From positions 1-45,796 of the forward strand of contig NZ_LIQZ01000064.1 in the NCBI RefSeq assembly GCF_001418655.1: DNA of 45,796 nt, in the 5' to 3' direction. The DNA is from Streptomyces phaeochromogenes. GTDB lineage: Bacteria > Actinomycetota > Actinomycetes > Streptomycetales > Streptomycetaceae. This document shows, piece after piece, positions 15,215 through 23,299 of the stretch. A program made the translations under genes and the position numbers. Within the stretch, counting starts at the first letter, position 1. Each line of letters opens with the position of its first letter. A model generated the notes under the pieces. The model ran no database searches and had not been told where the DNA came from. It worked only from the letters and a program-made list of their open reading frames with translations.

Positions 15215-16141
15215 ATGGTGGCGCTACCGGTGACCACACGACGGAAGTCCCCTGGCCAGGAGGAGGATCAAGACCTGGCAGAGGAACAGCCGTTGCACGT
15301 GGCCAGCAGGCTGCACGCGTTCAACCGGTTCGAGCTGAAGTACCTCGTGCCGGTCGAGCAGGCGGCCGAGATCCGGGACGAGCTGGCCGAGCGGATGGAC
15401 CGTGATCTGAACAGCCCGGCCGGCGGCTACGGCGTGTGGAGTCTGTACTACGACACCCCGCAGCTGCGGTTCTACTGGGAGAAGATCGAGGGCCTGAAGT
15501 TCAGGCGCAAGCTGCGCATCCGCCACTACGGGACCCCGGACGGTGTCACGGACGAGTCCCCGGTGTGTGTGGAGATCAAGCAGCGCGTCAACCGGGTCAC
15601 GCAGAAGCGCCGCATCACCCTTCCGTACGGCGTCGCACGTCAGTTGTGCGACGGCCGCGAGATGATCGAACACTCGCCGAAGGAGAGCGCCTTCGTCCAA
15701 GAGGTCCTCGAACTCGTGGTTCGGCTGAATCTCCTGCCCACCGCGATCACCGGCTACCAGCGTGAGGCCCTGGTCGGCCGCGACGCGGACACGGGGCTGC
15801 GGGTGACCTTCGACCGGCGGATCCGCGGCCGGGACCGGGACTTCCACTTCGGCACGTCGAACCCGGAGAACCGGTTCACCATCCCGCCGCACCTGTCGGT
15901 GATGGAGATCAAGGTCAATGAGCGCACGCCGTACTGGATCACGGACCTGGCGGCGCGTCGGAACCTCAGCCTGATCCGGGTCTCCAAGTACGTGCAGTCC
16001 ATCGAGGCGTTCGGCCTGGCGCCCCGGTCCGTCTTCCACGTCCACGAGGCGGACCACCCACAGCCCAGCACCCCCACCATCAACCCGCTGTCCGGACAGC
16101 GGCAGGCGCACGTCGCGCCCTTGAAAGCAGGAGCACAGTGA
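15215..16141 (+). CDS. VTC-domain (polyphosphate-polymerase-like) protein
   Basis: A 308-residue soluble protein with a VTC domain from about residue 30 to 275. FNRFELKYLVP opens it. The tunnel residues follow: YYDTP, a basic KFRRKLRIRHYG strand, VEIKQRVN, VTFDRRIRG and the closing VMEIKVN strand. In yeast Vtc4 this fold makes polyphosphate from ATP inside a basic tunnel; bacterial homologues are mostly uncharacterised. The last 30 residues are low-complexity. The start is ATG 15215 or GTG 15218, both behind GAAGGAGG. It overlaps the DUF4956 gene by 4 bases (GTGA), and the VTC/DUF4956/CotH grouping recurs in bacteria. It probably acts at the inner face of the membrane with its two partners. 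Confidence 0.85.
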   Translation: MVALPVTTRRKSPGQEEDQDLAEEQPLHVASRLHAFNRFELKYLVPVEQAAEIRDELAERMDRDLNSPAGGYGVWSLYYDTPQLRFYWEKIEGLKFRRKLRIRHYGTPDGVTDESPVCVEIKQRVNRVTQKRRITLPYGVARQLCDGREMIEHSPKESAFVQEVLELVVRLNLLPTAITGYQREALVGRDADTGLRVTFDRRIRGRDRDFHFGTSNPENRFTIPPHLSVMEIKVNERTPYWITDLAARRNLSLIRVSKYVQSIEAFGLAPRSVFHVHEADHPQPSTPTINPLSGQRQAHVAPLKAGAQ

Positions 16142-16815
16142 ACTTCGATCTGCAGGAACTCAGCGGTACGTTCAGCGTCACCGACGTCGTCGTGGCCATG
16201 GCGCTGTCCTTCGTCCTGAGCACGATCATCGGCCATGTGTACCGGTACACGCACCGCAACGTTTCCTACAGCCAGTCCTACGTCCAGACCCTGGTCATCG
16301 TCGGCATGGTCGTCGCGTTGATCATGCTGGTGGTGGGGTCCAACCTCGCCCGGGCGTTCTCCCTGGTCGGAGCCCTGTCGGTGATCCGATTCCGGAACGC
16401 CATCAAGGAGACCAGGGACGTCGGCTTCGTCTTCATGGCGATGGCGATCGGCATGGCCTGCGGTGCCCGCTTCTACACCCTCGCGGCTGTCGGTGCCGTC
16501 GTGATCTGCGTGGTCGTCGTCGTGATGTTCAAGTTCAACTGGTTCGCCCTGAGCGTCCAGCGCCAGGTCGTCAAGGTCCAGGTACCCGCGGGCGAGGACT
16601 ACTCGTCGGCCATCCGCGACGTCCTCATCCGGTACACCACCGAGTTCGAGTTGGTGAGCACCGAGACAATCCGTGGCGGCGCGCTGACCGAGGTGTTCTA
16701 CACAGTACGGATGAAGAAGGGCACCGAGCCCAGTGATCTGGTGAACGCGCTCCAGGAGCGGACCTCGGGCCAGCGGGTGACAGTCCTGACCGGTTACGAC
16801 TCGACCGACCTGTGA
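16138..16815 (+). CDS. DUF4956 integral membrane protein
   Basis: A 225-residue protein. The N-terminal 130 residues hold three or four membrane helices (VVVAMALSFVLSTIIG, TLVIVGMVVALIMLVVG, VGFVFMAMAIGMACG, LAAVGAVVICVVVVVMF). Between them is the conserved cytoplasmic-looking SLVGALSVIRFRNAIKETRD loop typical of DUF4956. A soluble domain of about 85 residues follows. The biochemical role of DUF4956 is unknown. Coupling by GTGA to the VTC gene and by a 1-base stop/start overlap to the CotH gene implies a stoichiometric complex, with this protein as the likely membrane anchor or export part. Confidence 0.85.
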   Translation: MNFDLQELSGTFSVTDVVVAMALSFVLSTIIGHVYRYTHRNVSYSQSYVQTLVIVGMVVALIMLVVGSNLARAFSLVGALSVIRFRNAIKETRDVGFVFMAMAIGMACGARFYTLAAVGAVVICVVVVVMFKFNWFALSVQRQVVKVQVPAGEDYSSAIRDVLIRYTTEFELVSTETIRGGALTEVFYTVRMKKGTEPSDLVNALQERTSGQRVTVLTGYDSTDL

Positions 16816-18533
16816 TGTCCGGCAGCAACGAGGCGACCCCTCGGCGACAGCGACGGCGACTTCGGGATCGGATCCCCGTACGTCTGCGGCACCATTGGAA
16901 GCCGGCCGGAGCCCTGTGTGCGGGACTGGCGGTGATGGTCTACTTCTTCGGCGACGCCCGCGTCTCGCCGTACGTCACGTCCTCTTCCCGCGTGGAGGCC
17001 GACGCCATCACGGACGACGTGCACGGCACGGTCGACCTGTACGACACCTCTGTGTCCCACTCCATCCAACTGGAGTACGACCAGACCGACTTCACCAAGA
17101 TGATGAAGGAGTTCCGCGAGGACGGAACCAAGGACTACATCGAAGCGGACCTCACCATCGACGGGGTCTACCTCGAAGACGTCGGGATCCGCCTCAAGGG
17201 CAACTCCACATTGATGTCCCTGCGTGGAAGCGGTCAGGGCGGGCCCGGTGGCGGCCGGACCATGCCCGAAGGAGCCGCGCAGGGCGCCCCGGACCTGCCA
17301 CAGGATGGTGGGACCGGGAGCCGGGACCGCGGCCAGGGCAACGGCGGCGGTCCCGGCGGAGCCGGCGGTGCCATGGGCGGAATCACGCAGTACAACCTCT
17401 CCGAGAAGAAGCCCGAGGAACTGCCGTGGCTCGTCAAGGTGGACGAGTTCATCGAGGGCCGCGCCTACCAGGGCGAGCGCGAGATCTCGCTGCGCCCTGG
17501 CAGCAAGGGCCAGGTACCGGTGAACGAGGCTCTATCGCTGAGCCTGACGGACAGCACCGGCCAGAAGAACGAGCGGTACGCCTTCACGTCGATGCAGGTC
17601 AACAACCGTCCCGTCACTACCAGGTTGATGGTCGAGAGCCCGGACACGGAGTACGCCGAGTCCATCGGCGACGGTGACGGAGTCCTGTACAAGGCGCGGG
17701 CCGGCGGCAGTTTCGACTACCAGGGTGACGACCCGAGCGACTACGAGGACTCGTTCAAACAGCTCAACAAGGTCGGCAGCCAGGACCTGTCGCCGGTCAT
17801 GAAGCTCATCAAGTGGGCGAACCAGGCATCGGACGAAGAGTTCGAGAAGGAGCTCGACCAGTACGTGGACGTCGAGTCGCTGGCCACGTACGTCGCCGCG
17901 CAGAACCTGCTGATGAACTTCGACGACATGGCCGGACCGGGCAAGAACTACCTGCTGTGGTACGACCTGGACACCAGGAAGTTCTCGGTCCTCGGGTGGG
18001 ACCACAACCTCACCTTCAGCGGCGACGCGACGTCGGGCCCGGACGACGACATGGGCATGGGCGGCGCACTCGGTGGTGGCGGAGGCGCTGCCAACGGGCA
18101 GAGCGGCCAAGGCGACCAGGACACAGGTGGTCAGGGGGCGCAGAGCGCGCCCTCCGGGATGCCCGAGGGAATGCCGGAGGGAATGCCCGAAGGCCCTCCG
18201 GAGGGAATGCCGGAGGGAATGCCTTCAGGCATGCCGGGCGGTCAGGGCGGCCAAGGCGAAGGCGGCGGGCCCGGCGGCTCCATGGGTCACCCCTTGAAGG
18301 AACGCTTCCTGGACTCGGACACCTTGGATCCCGTTTACAAGACGGCGTACAAGGAGCTGTACGAGAAGTTCTACGGCTCCGGGAACGCTCTGAAGGCGCT
18401 GAATGACATCGCCGAGCAGGCGGGCAGGGCCGGTGCCGGCGGGAAGGAGCTGGACTCCGCCGTCGAAAAGCTGCGTACGACGGTCACCGAGCGCGCTGAG
18501 GCGCTGAGCAAGAACAAGGAGGTGACCGGCTGA
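16815..18533 (+). CDS. CotH-family (spore-coat-kinase-like) surface protein with Gly-Met-Pro repeats
   Basis: A 572-residue protein. One hydrophobic segment (about 30-46) anchors it, with the remainder probably outside. The CotH domain is split by a Gly-rich insert at about 138-190. IRLKGNST (125-132) lies before the insert. After it come the ISLRPG strand, LATYVAAQNLLMNFDDM, KNYLLWYDLDTRKF and the metal-binding WDHNLTF (395-401). Residues 447-476 are a run of GMPEG/GMPSG units, followed by a helical C-terminus. Bacterial and eukaryotic CotH proteins are atypical secreted protein kinases; the insertion and repeat are unusual additions. ATG 16815 shares its A with the preceding stop codon. A stem-loop separates it from the downstream response regulator. 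Confidence 0.85.
   Translation: MSGSNEATPRRQRRRLRDRIPVRLRHHWKPAGALCAGLAVMVYFFGDARVSPYVTSSSRVEADAITDDVHGTVDLYDTSVSHSIQLEYDQTDFTKMMKEFREDGTKDYIEADLTIDGVYLEDVGIRLKGNSTLMSLRGSGQGGPGGGRTMPEGAAQGAPDLPQDGGTGSRDRGQGNGGGPGGAGGAMGGITQYNLSEKKPEELPWLVKVDEFIEGRAYQGEREISLRPGSKGQVPVNEALSLSLTDSTGQKNERYAFTSMQVNNRPVTTRLMVESPDTEYAESIGDGDGVLYKARAGGSFDYQGDDPSDYEDSFKQLNKVGSQDLSPVMKLIKWANQASDEEFEKELDQYVDVESLATYVAAQNLLMNFDDMAGPGKNYLLWYDLDTRKFSVLGWDHNLTFSGDATSGPDDDMGMGGALGGGGGAANGQSGQGDQDTGGQGAQSAPSGMPEGMPEGMPEGPPEGMPEGMPSGMPGGQGGQGEGGGPGGSMGHPLKERFLDSDTLDPVYKTAYKELYEKFYGSGNALKALNDIAEQAGRAGAGGKELDSAVEKLRTTVTERAEALSKNKEVTG
18153..18242 (+). repeat. Gly-Met-Pro pentapeptide-type repeat in CotH protein
   Basis: About six imperfect 15-base units (GGAATGCCGGAGG-like) encode successive GMPEG, GMPEG, GPPEG and GMPSG motifs. 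The same protein motif occurs in the GT39 protein at 24890-25030, although the DNA units differ. Confidence 0.75.
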
Positions 18534-18542
18534 TCTCCGGCG

Positions 18543-18579
18543 CCCCGGACGGCAGTTCCCCGTGGGACGCCGTCCGGGG
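18543..18579 (+). terminator. Stem-loop between CotH and response-regulator genes
   Basis: CCCCGGACGGC and GCCGTCCGGGG form a perfect 11-base stem around a 15-base loop in the 88-base gap. There is no T-run. It may end or attenuate the VTC-DUF4956-CotH message, leaving the two-component genes with readthrough or a separate start. Confidence 0.6.
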
Positions 18580-18621
18580 TGTTCGGCGAAATCCGAACCC
18601 CGCACCAGCGAAGGAAGCTCC

Positions 18622-19368
18622 ATGCCCGTCGCGCCGTCAGCGCCCGCGCCGCCCAGACACAACGTGCTCGTGGTCGAGGACGACCCGAGCATCCGCACCT
18701 TGCTCACGTCAGCTCTGCACGCCGCCGGATACGCGGTGAACACCGCCGACACCGGCAGGACGGCCATGTTCGAGGCGGGCCGCAGCCAGCCCGATCTGAT
18801 CCTGCTGGATGTGGGCCTTCCGGATATCGACGGCTTCGCGGTGACGCGTCATCTGCGCGCGGAGGGTGTCTACACACCCGTGCTGTTCCTGACGGCCCGC
18901 ACCGACGTCGAGGACCGCATCATCGGCCTCAGCTCCGGCGGGGACGACTACGTCACCAAGCCCTTCCATGTGCAGGAGGTACTGCTGCGCATCCGTGCGA
19001 TCCTGCGGCGCAGTGACATGCCGCCGGGTGGCGGGGCCAGGAGGCCGGCCCTGCGGTACGCCGATCTGGTGCTGGACGAGCAGACGCACGAGGTGTGGCG
19101 GGCGGGCCTGCCGATCCAGCTGTCGCCCACCGAGTTCCGGCTCCTGGTCTGTCTGCTGGCGCAGCCCGAACGTGTGGTGGGCAAGAAGGAGATTCTGTCC
19201 GAGGTCTGGCACTACGACTTCGCGGGAGACGCCCGCATCGTCGACACGTACGTACGCAATCTGCGGCGCAAGATGGACCGGTTCGAGCCCCAGCTCATCC
19301 AGACGATCCGCGGTGTCGGCTACTGTCTGCGAGCCGCCCGTCCCGGACCGGGAGCGGCGGCGTTGTGA
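18622..19368 (+). CDS. OmpR-family response regulator, first of two paralogues
   Basis: A 248-residue DNA-binding regulator. The receiver domain (about 12-125) has the acidic pair in VVEDD, the phosphoacceptor D63 in LLDVGLPD, T91 and K113. The winged-helix effector domain (about 140-240) shows SPTEFRLLVCLLAQP and VDTYVRNLRRKMD. ATG 18622 has GAAGGAAG upstream. The stop overlaps the kinase GTG (GTGA), the usual pairing. It resembles the regulator at 25570 over its whole length (VVEDxPSIRTLL, DTG, LFLTAR, GGDDYV, KPF, EEVLLRI-type blocks), so the two pairs arose by duplication. Likely target genes are the neighbouring envelope genes. Confidence 0.93.
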   Translation: MPVAPSAPAPPRHNVLVVEDDPSIRTLLTSALHAAGYAVNTADTGRTAMFEAGRSQPDLILLDVGLPDIDGFAVTRHLRAEGVYTPVLFLTARTDVEDRIIGLSSGGDDYVTKPFHVQEVLLRIRAILRRSDMPPGGGARRPALRYADLVLDEQTHEVWRAGLPIQLSPTEFRLLVCLLAQPERVVGKKEILSEVWHYDFAGDARIVDTYVRNLRRKMDRFEPQLIQTIRGVGYCLRAARPGPGAAAL

Positions 19369-20966
19369 GGCAGCGGCTGGGGCGGCTGAAACCGCGCTCT
19401 CTGCGAGCACGGCTGGTTCTTGGCGCCACTTTGCTGGCCACCTCGGCGGTTCTGCTCTGCCAGGCGGCGGGGCTCGCACTGCTCCACACCTGGCTCACGG
19501 ACCAGGTCGACGGTCGGCTCAGCCGCTTCCAACCGGTGGCCCAGCTGGAACGGGACGTCGTCGACGGACGGACGACAGCAGGGGAGAGCGGCAGGAACAA
19601 CGCCCTCCCCTCCGACTACCGGGTGTACTTCTACGACAGCGACGGACGCAGGCTGCCCAGGTCACTGAGTGGCGACGAGGGTGGTGCCGGGCCACGGTTG
19701 CCCTGGTCGGAGTCGGCACTCGGTCTGCGGAACGGCCGACCCGTCACGCTCGCCGCGACCGACGGGGAAAGCACCTGGCGGGTGATCGCCCGGCCCGGCG
19801 CCGACGGCACGAGGGTGGTGGTGGCGCTGCCTCTGAACGAGGTGGAGAACGCGACCGTCAGGATGCTGTGGTTCAGCCTCGCCGTGGGGGTGGCTGTCGC
19901 CGTCGGCGTCGTCCTCTTCGGCAGCCTCGTCGTGCGAGTGGGGCTACGTCCGCTGGCCGGGGTCGAGCGCACCGCACGGCGCATCGCCGACGGCGAGTTG
20001 GAGCTGTGCGTTCCGGACCAACACGTGGTCACCGAAGTCGGCCACCTCAGCCGTGCCTTGAACACCATGCTCGACCGGCTGCGCACCGCGTTGCACCGTG
20101 CAGAGGCGTCCGAGCAGCGATTGCGCCACTTTCTGGCGGACGCCGGTCATGAACTGCGCACGCCTCTCACCTCCTTGCAGGGCTTCGCCGAACTCCTCGT
20201 ACAGGAGCCGGAGATGAGTCCGGAACGACGCCACGAGGCGCAGCAGCTGATCGTGCGGAACGCGGAACGGATGAGCCGCCTCGTCGACAGCCTGTCCCAG
20301 CTGGCCAAGCTGGGGGACGTACCCGCGATGCAGTGGCAGCCGGTCGACCTGCTGTCTCTGGCCGCGGACAGCATTGCTGCCGTCGCCGTGCAGTACCCCG
20401 ACCGCAGTATCGGCTTGGGCGCCCTTGCCGACACCGAGGGCGATGCCCACGAAGCCGAGCTGGACGTCGTCGATGCTCTCGGTGATCCGCACCAGCTGAC
20501 TCAGATCCTGTCCAATCTGCTCACCAACGCGTGCGTCCACACCCCGACCGGGACCCACGTCCGGGTGCGTGTCGGCACCCTCCGTATCCGCCCGAACGGC
20601 CAGGGCACGGACGGAGGGGGCCGCACCAGTGTCAATCCTCCACTTGCCGCCGGGACTCTTGCCTGTGCCGTCGAGGTGGCCGACGACGGGACCGGCCTCG
20701 CCGGGTCGGACGCGCGGAGAGTGTTCGAACGCTTCTACCGCGCCGGTTCCGCCCAGCGGGCTGCGGCCGGCTCCGGTCTGGGACTGGCGATCGCTTCCAG
20801 TGCCGCGGAGGCCAATGGCGGGCGTCTGGAGCTCGACACCTGGCCGGGGGAGGGCTGCACATTCCGCTTGCTTCTGCCGAACCGGCCCACTGCCGCATCC
20901 ACGGCGCACCGCGATGGACGGACCCCTCCGTTGCTGTCCGCCACGGCTGCCGGCGTCAGTGGATGA
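19365..20966 (+). CDS. Sensor histidine kinase, first of two paralogues
   Basis: A 533-residue membrane kinase. One helix lies near 18-45 and another near 168-192, bracketing an extracytoplasmic sensor domain of about 125 residues. A HAMP linker follows (LRPLAGVERTARRIADGEL), then the phosphoacceptor H262 in LADAGHELRTPLT. The ATPase domain has the N-box ILSNLLTNACVH, VADDGTGL and GSGLGLAIASSAAEANGG. GTG 19365 overlaps the regulator stop. The C-terminal 30 residues are low-complexity. The sensor domain has no recognisable ligand-binding motif, but shares a DYRVYFYDSDGRRL segment with the second kinase (DFHVYFYDASGHRL), so they may sense related signals. Confidence 0.92.
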   Translation: MRQRLGRLKPRSLRARLVLGATLLATSAVLLCQAAGLALLHTWLTDQVDGRLSRFQPVAQLERDVVDGRTTAGESGRNNALPSDYRVYFYDSDGRRLPRSLSGDEGGAGPRLPWSESALGLRNGRPVTLAATDGESTWRVIARPGADGTRVVVALPLNEVENATVRMLWFSLAVGVAVAVGVVLFGSLVVRVGLRPLAGVERTARRIADGELELCVPDQHVVTEVGHLSRALNTMLDRLRTALHRAEASEQRLRHFLADAGHELRTPLTSLQGFAELLVQEPEMSPERRHEAQQLIVRNAERMSRLVDSLSQLAKLGDVPAMQWQPVDLLSLAADSIAAVAVQYPDRSIGLGALADTEGDAHEAELDVVDALGDPHQLTQILSNLLTNACVHTPTGTHVRVRVGTLRIRPNGQGTDGGGRTSVNPPLAAGTLACAVEVADDGTGLAGSDARRVFERFYRAGSAQRAAAGSGLGLAIASSAAEANGGRLELDTWPGEGCTFRLLLPNRPTAASTAHRDGRTPPLLSATAAGVSG

Positions 20967-21011
20967 CCTTCACCTGACCAATTCCTCACCACTACCGAAG
21001 GAGTTTCAACG

Positions 21012-21839
21012 GTGAAACTCAGCACCGTACGACTGGGGCGGAACCGTACGGCCGCCGCGCGTGTGCACAAAAGGCACTGCGTGCTGCTGCCGTATCCGGA
21101 CGTCGGGGCGCTGATCGCGTCCGGCGACGGCTGGCGGGACCGGGCCGGTGCCGATATCGGTGAGCGTCACAGGCTGGACGACGTCTCCTATGCCCCACTG
21201 ATCGTCCGACCGGGCAAGATGGTTGCCGTCGGCCTCAACTATGCCGTCCGGGCACGGGAGTTGGGGTGTCCCGTCCCTGCCGCGCCGGAGTTCTCCGTGC
21301 GCAACGACGGCCGTGTGGTCGTCGGTGCCGACGACGACATCCGCCTGCCGGCCGAGGGACAGGATGTGCACTGCGGTGTGGAGCTCGGTGTGGTGATCGG
21401 GCGAAGGGCCCGGGATGTGACGGCCCGGTCGGCCCTGAGCCATGTCGCGGGTTACACCGTGGTCAACGACGTCGCGGTGCGGAACGGCCCGGAGCGCATC
21501 CCGTCCGCTGTTGTCGCCACTGTGGTGGGGCCCGCCCTGATCACCACTGATGATGCGCCGATCGGCGCTCGCGGCTTGACGATCAACTGTCTCGTGGACG
21601 GGCGCGTCACGCAGAAGGCGAACACCTCGGAACTGATCTTCGACGTCGCCACCGTCATCGCGCACGTCAGCAGCTCCGTCACCCTGTTGCCCGGCGATCT
21701 GATCACGACCGGAACGCCGGCCGGAACCGGTACCAGTCGTAAACACGAGGTACCCCCTCGGCCGGGAACACAGGTGATCAGTGTGATCAAAGGCGTCGGT
21801 GAACACCGCAACATCGTGATGCGGCCGAGTTCACAGTGA
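21012..21839 (+). CDS. Fumarylacetoacetate-hydrolase-family protein with altered metal site
   Basis: A 275-residue FAH-fold protein. RPGKMVAVGLNYAVRARELG, VELGVVIGRRARDV, VAGYTVVNDVAVRN, LIFDVATVIAHVSS and LLPGDLITTGTPAGTG are the family blocks. In active members the metal is bound by two glutamates (E-x-E) and an aspartate. Here the first glutamate position reads G (HCGVELGV), while the second glutamate and the NDV aspartate remain. The usual SARD is replaced by AVRN. Activity as a C-C hydrolase or decarboxylase is therefore doubtful. GTG 21012 has GAAGGAG eight bases upstream. It follows the first kinase by 45 bases and may be read from the same transcript. No aromatic catabolism genes are nearby. 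Confidence 0.78.
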   Translation: MKLSTVRLGRNRTAAARVHKRHCVLLPYPDVGALIASGDGWRDRAGADIGERHRLDDVSYAPLIVRPGKMVAVGLNYAVRARELGCPVPAAPEFSVRNDGRVVVGADDDIRLPAEGQDVHCGVELGVVIGRRARDVTARSALSHVAGYTVVNDVAVRNGPERIPSAVVATVVGPALITTDDAPIGARGLTINCLVDGRVTQKANTSELIFDVATVIAHVSSSVTLLPGDLITTGTPAGTGTSRKHEVPPRPGTQVISVIKGVGEHRNIVMRPSSQ

Positions 21840-21896
21840 ATCGTGGGAGCGCTTTCGGCCATTGATCTGACTCCCTGTCAGTTCTCGGTATCCTCC

Positions 21897-21916
21897 CCCC
21901 GCCCCCACAGGCGGGG
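21897..21916 (+). terminator. Short GC-rich stem-loop after the FAH-family gene
   Basis: CCCCGCC and GGCGGGG pair with a six-base CCCACA loop, 58 bases beyond the stop codon. It is plausible as a weak terminator of the VTC-to-FAH region. Confidence 0.4.
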
Positions 21917-21934
21917 CGGCAACAGTGAGGCCGC

Positions 21935-21951
21935 GGCCCTGGACCAGGGCC
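21935..21951. promoter_or_regulatory. 17-base perfect palindrome upstream of GT2 gene
   Basis: GGCCCTGGACCAGGGCC is perfectly symmetric around one base and lies 42 bases before the GT2-GtrA start. It could be a protein-binding operator or, with a 5-base loop, a small RNA hairpin. I recognise no known regulator site. Confidence 0.35.
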
Positions 21952-21992
21952 CGTGAGCCGCAGTCTGCCGTCCCCTCATGCCTGAGGAATCC

Positions 21993-23282
21993 ATGACTCC
22001 CACCCCCCACCTCACCGAAATCGCCGCCCGCGTGGAGCGGCCGGCCCCATTCCAGCCGGTCGACCGTTCGCTTCTCCCGGAAGCCGGTACTGCGACAGTG
22101 GACATCGTCGTGCCGGTCTACAACGAGGAGCGTGCCCTGCCCGGGTGCCTGCACACCCTCCACGCCCGGCTGTCCGAGGGATTCCCCTTCCCCTGGCGGA
22201 TCACGGTCGCCGACAACGCCAGCACCGACGACACCCTCGCCACCGCCCGCCGCCTCGCCGACGAACTGCCCGGGGTAGGCGTCGTCCACCTGGACCGGAA
22301 GGGGCGCGGGCTGGCCCTGCGTACCGTCTGGGGCGCCAGCGACGCGGACATCGTGGCGTACATGGACGTGGACCTGTCCACCGGCCTCGACGGGCTGCTC
22401 CCGCTGGTCGCCCCGCTGGCCAGCGGGCACTCGGACCTCGCGATCGGCTCCCGGCTGGCACCCGGAGCGCGCACGGTGCGCGGGCCGCGCCGCGAGTTCG
22501 TCTCCCGCTGCTACAACGGCATCATCCGGCTCACCCACGGTGTCCGTTTCACCGACGCCCAGTGCGGGTTCAAGGCGGCCCGTACGGACGTGCTCCGGCC
22601 GCTGCTGGAGGTGACCCGCGACGACGCGTGGTTCTTCGACACCGAGTTGCTCCTGCTCGCCGAGCACAACGGACTGCGCGTCCACGAGGTGCCGGTCGAC
22701 TGGGTCGAGGACGTCGACACCCGGGTGGACGTGGTGAGCACCGCCACGGACGACCTGCGGGGTTTGTGGCGCATGGCGCGACTGAAGGCCTCCGGCGGCG
22801 CCCGCGTCGGCATTCGACCGCGTCCTGCCCCGTCCGCCGAGCACCCCGACGCAGTCCTCGCACCGGCCACGGGACGTGGAGTGCTGTCGTGGGAGGTCGG
22901 CTGCTTCATCGCGATCGGCGTCGTCTCCACGGTCGGGCAGGCCCTGCTGTACTGGCTGGCACGCGGCTGGTGGACCCCCGCCGTCGCCAACCTGGTCTCG
23001 CTGTTCGTCCTCACCGTCCTCAACACCGAGGCGAACCGGCGCCTCACCTTCCGGCACTCCTCCACCGCGCCCGCCCGCGCCCACCTCGGTGCCGGCGGCC
23101 TGTTCGTCCTCGGCTACCTGGTCACCTCCGGGGCGGTGCTGTGGTTCAAGTGGTTCGATCCCGGCGCCTCACCGGCAGCCGAGACCGCGGTCCTCGCCGC
23201 GGCGTCCGTCGCCGTCACCGGCGTGCGCTTCGCCACCCTGCGGCTGGCCGTCTTCGCCGGTCCCCGCAGCCGTACCAGTTGA
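21993..23282 (+). CDS. GT2 glycosyltransferase fused to GtrA membrane domain
   Basis: A 429-residue two-part protein. Residues about 30-270 form a GT2 domain like polyprenyl-phosphate mannosyl/glucosyl synthases: VDIVVPVYNEERALPGCL, DNASTDDT, the D-x-D motif in AYMDVDLSTG, IGSRLAPGA and DAQCGFKAAR. From about 290, four hydrophobic helices make a GtrA-like domain (VGCFIAIGVVSTVGQALLYWLA, LVSLFVLTVLNTEANRRLTF). It probably loads a sugar onto a polyprenyl phosphate and helps flip it to the outer face. ATG 21993 follows GAGGAAT at good spacing and is preferred over ATG 21978. It lies 17 bases before the GT39 gene, which would use the flipped lipid-linked sugar as donor. Confidence 0.88.
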   Translation: MTPTPHLTEIAARVERPAPFQPVDRSLLPEAGTATVDIVVPVYNEERALPGCLHTLHARLSEGFPFPWRITVADNASTDDTLATARRLADELPGVGVVHLDRKGRGLALRTVWGASDADIVAYMDVDLSTGLDGLLPLVAPLASGHSDLAIGSRLAPGARTVRGPRREFVSRCYNGIIRLTHGVRFTDAQCGFKAARTDVLRPLLEVTRDDAWFFDTELLLLAEHNGLRVHEVPVDWVEDVDTRVDVVSTATDDLRGLWRMARLKASGGARVGIRPRPAPSAEHPDAVLAPATGRGVLSWEVGCFIAIGVVSTVGQALLYWLARGWWTPAVANLVSLFVLTVLNTEANRRLTFRHSSTAPARAHLGAGGLFVLGYLVTSGAVLWFKWFDPGASPAAETAVLAAASVAVTGVRFATLRLAVFAGPRSRTS

Positions 23283-23299
23283 CGAGAGCGAAACGAGAC

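Noticed and set aside
18153..18242. CRISPR-like array
   Set aside because: The 15-base units are in-frame codons for Gly-Met-Pro repeats without spacers.
22145..23299. In-frame extension upstream of the GT39 gene, overlapping GT2-GtrA
   Set aside because: Arg/Pro-rich shadow of the GT2 gene; the real start is ATG 23300 just after the GT2 stop.
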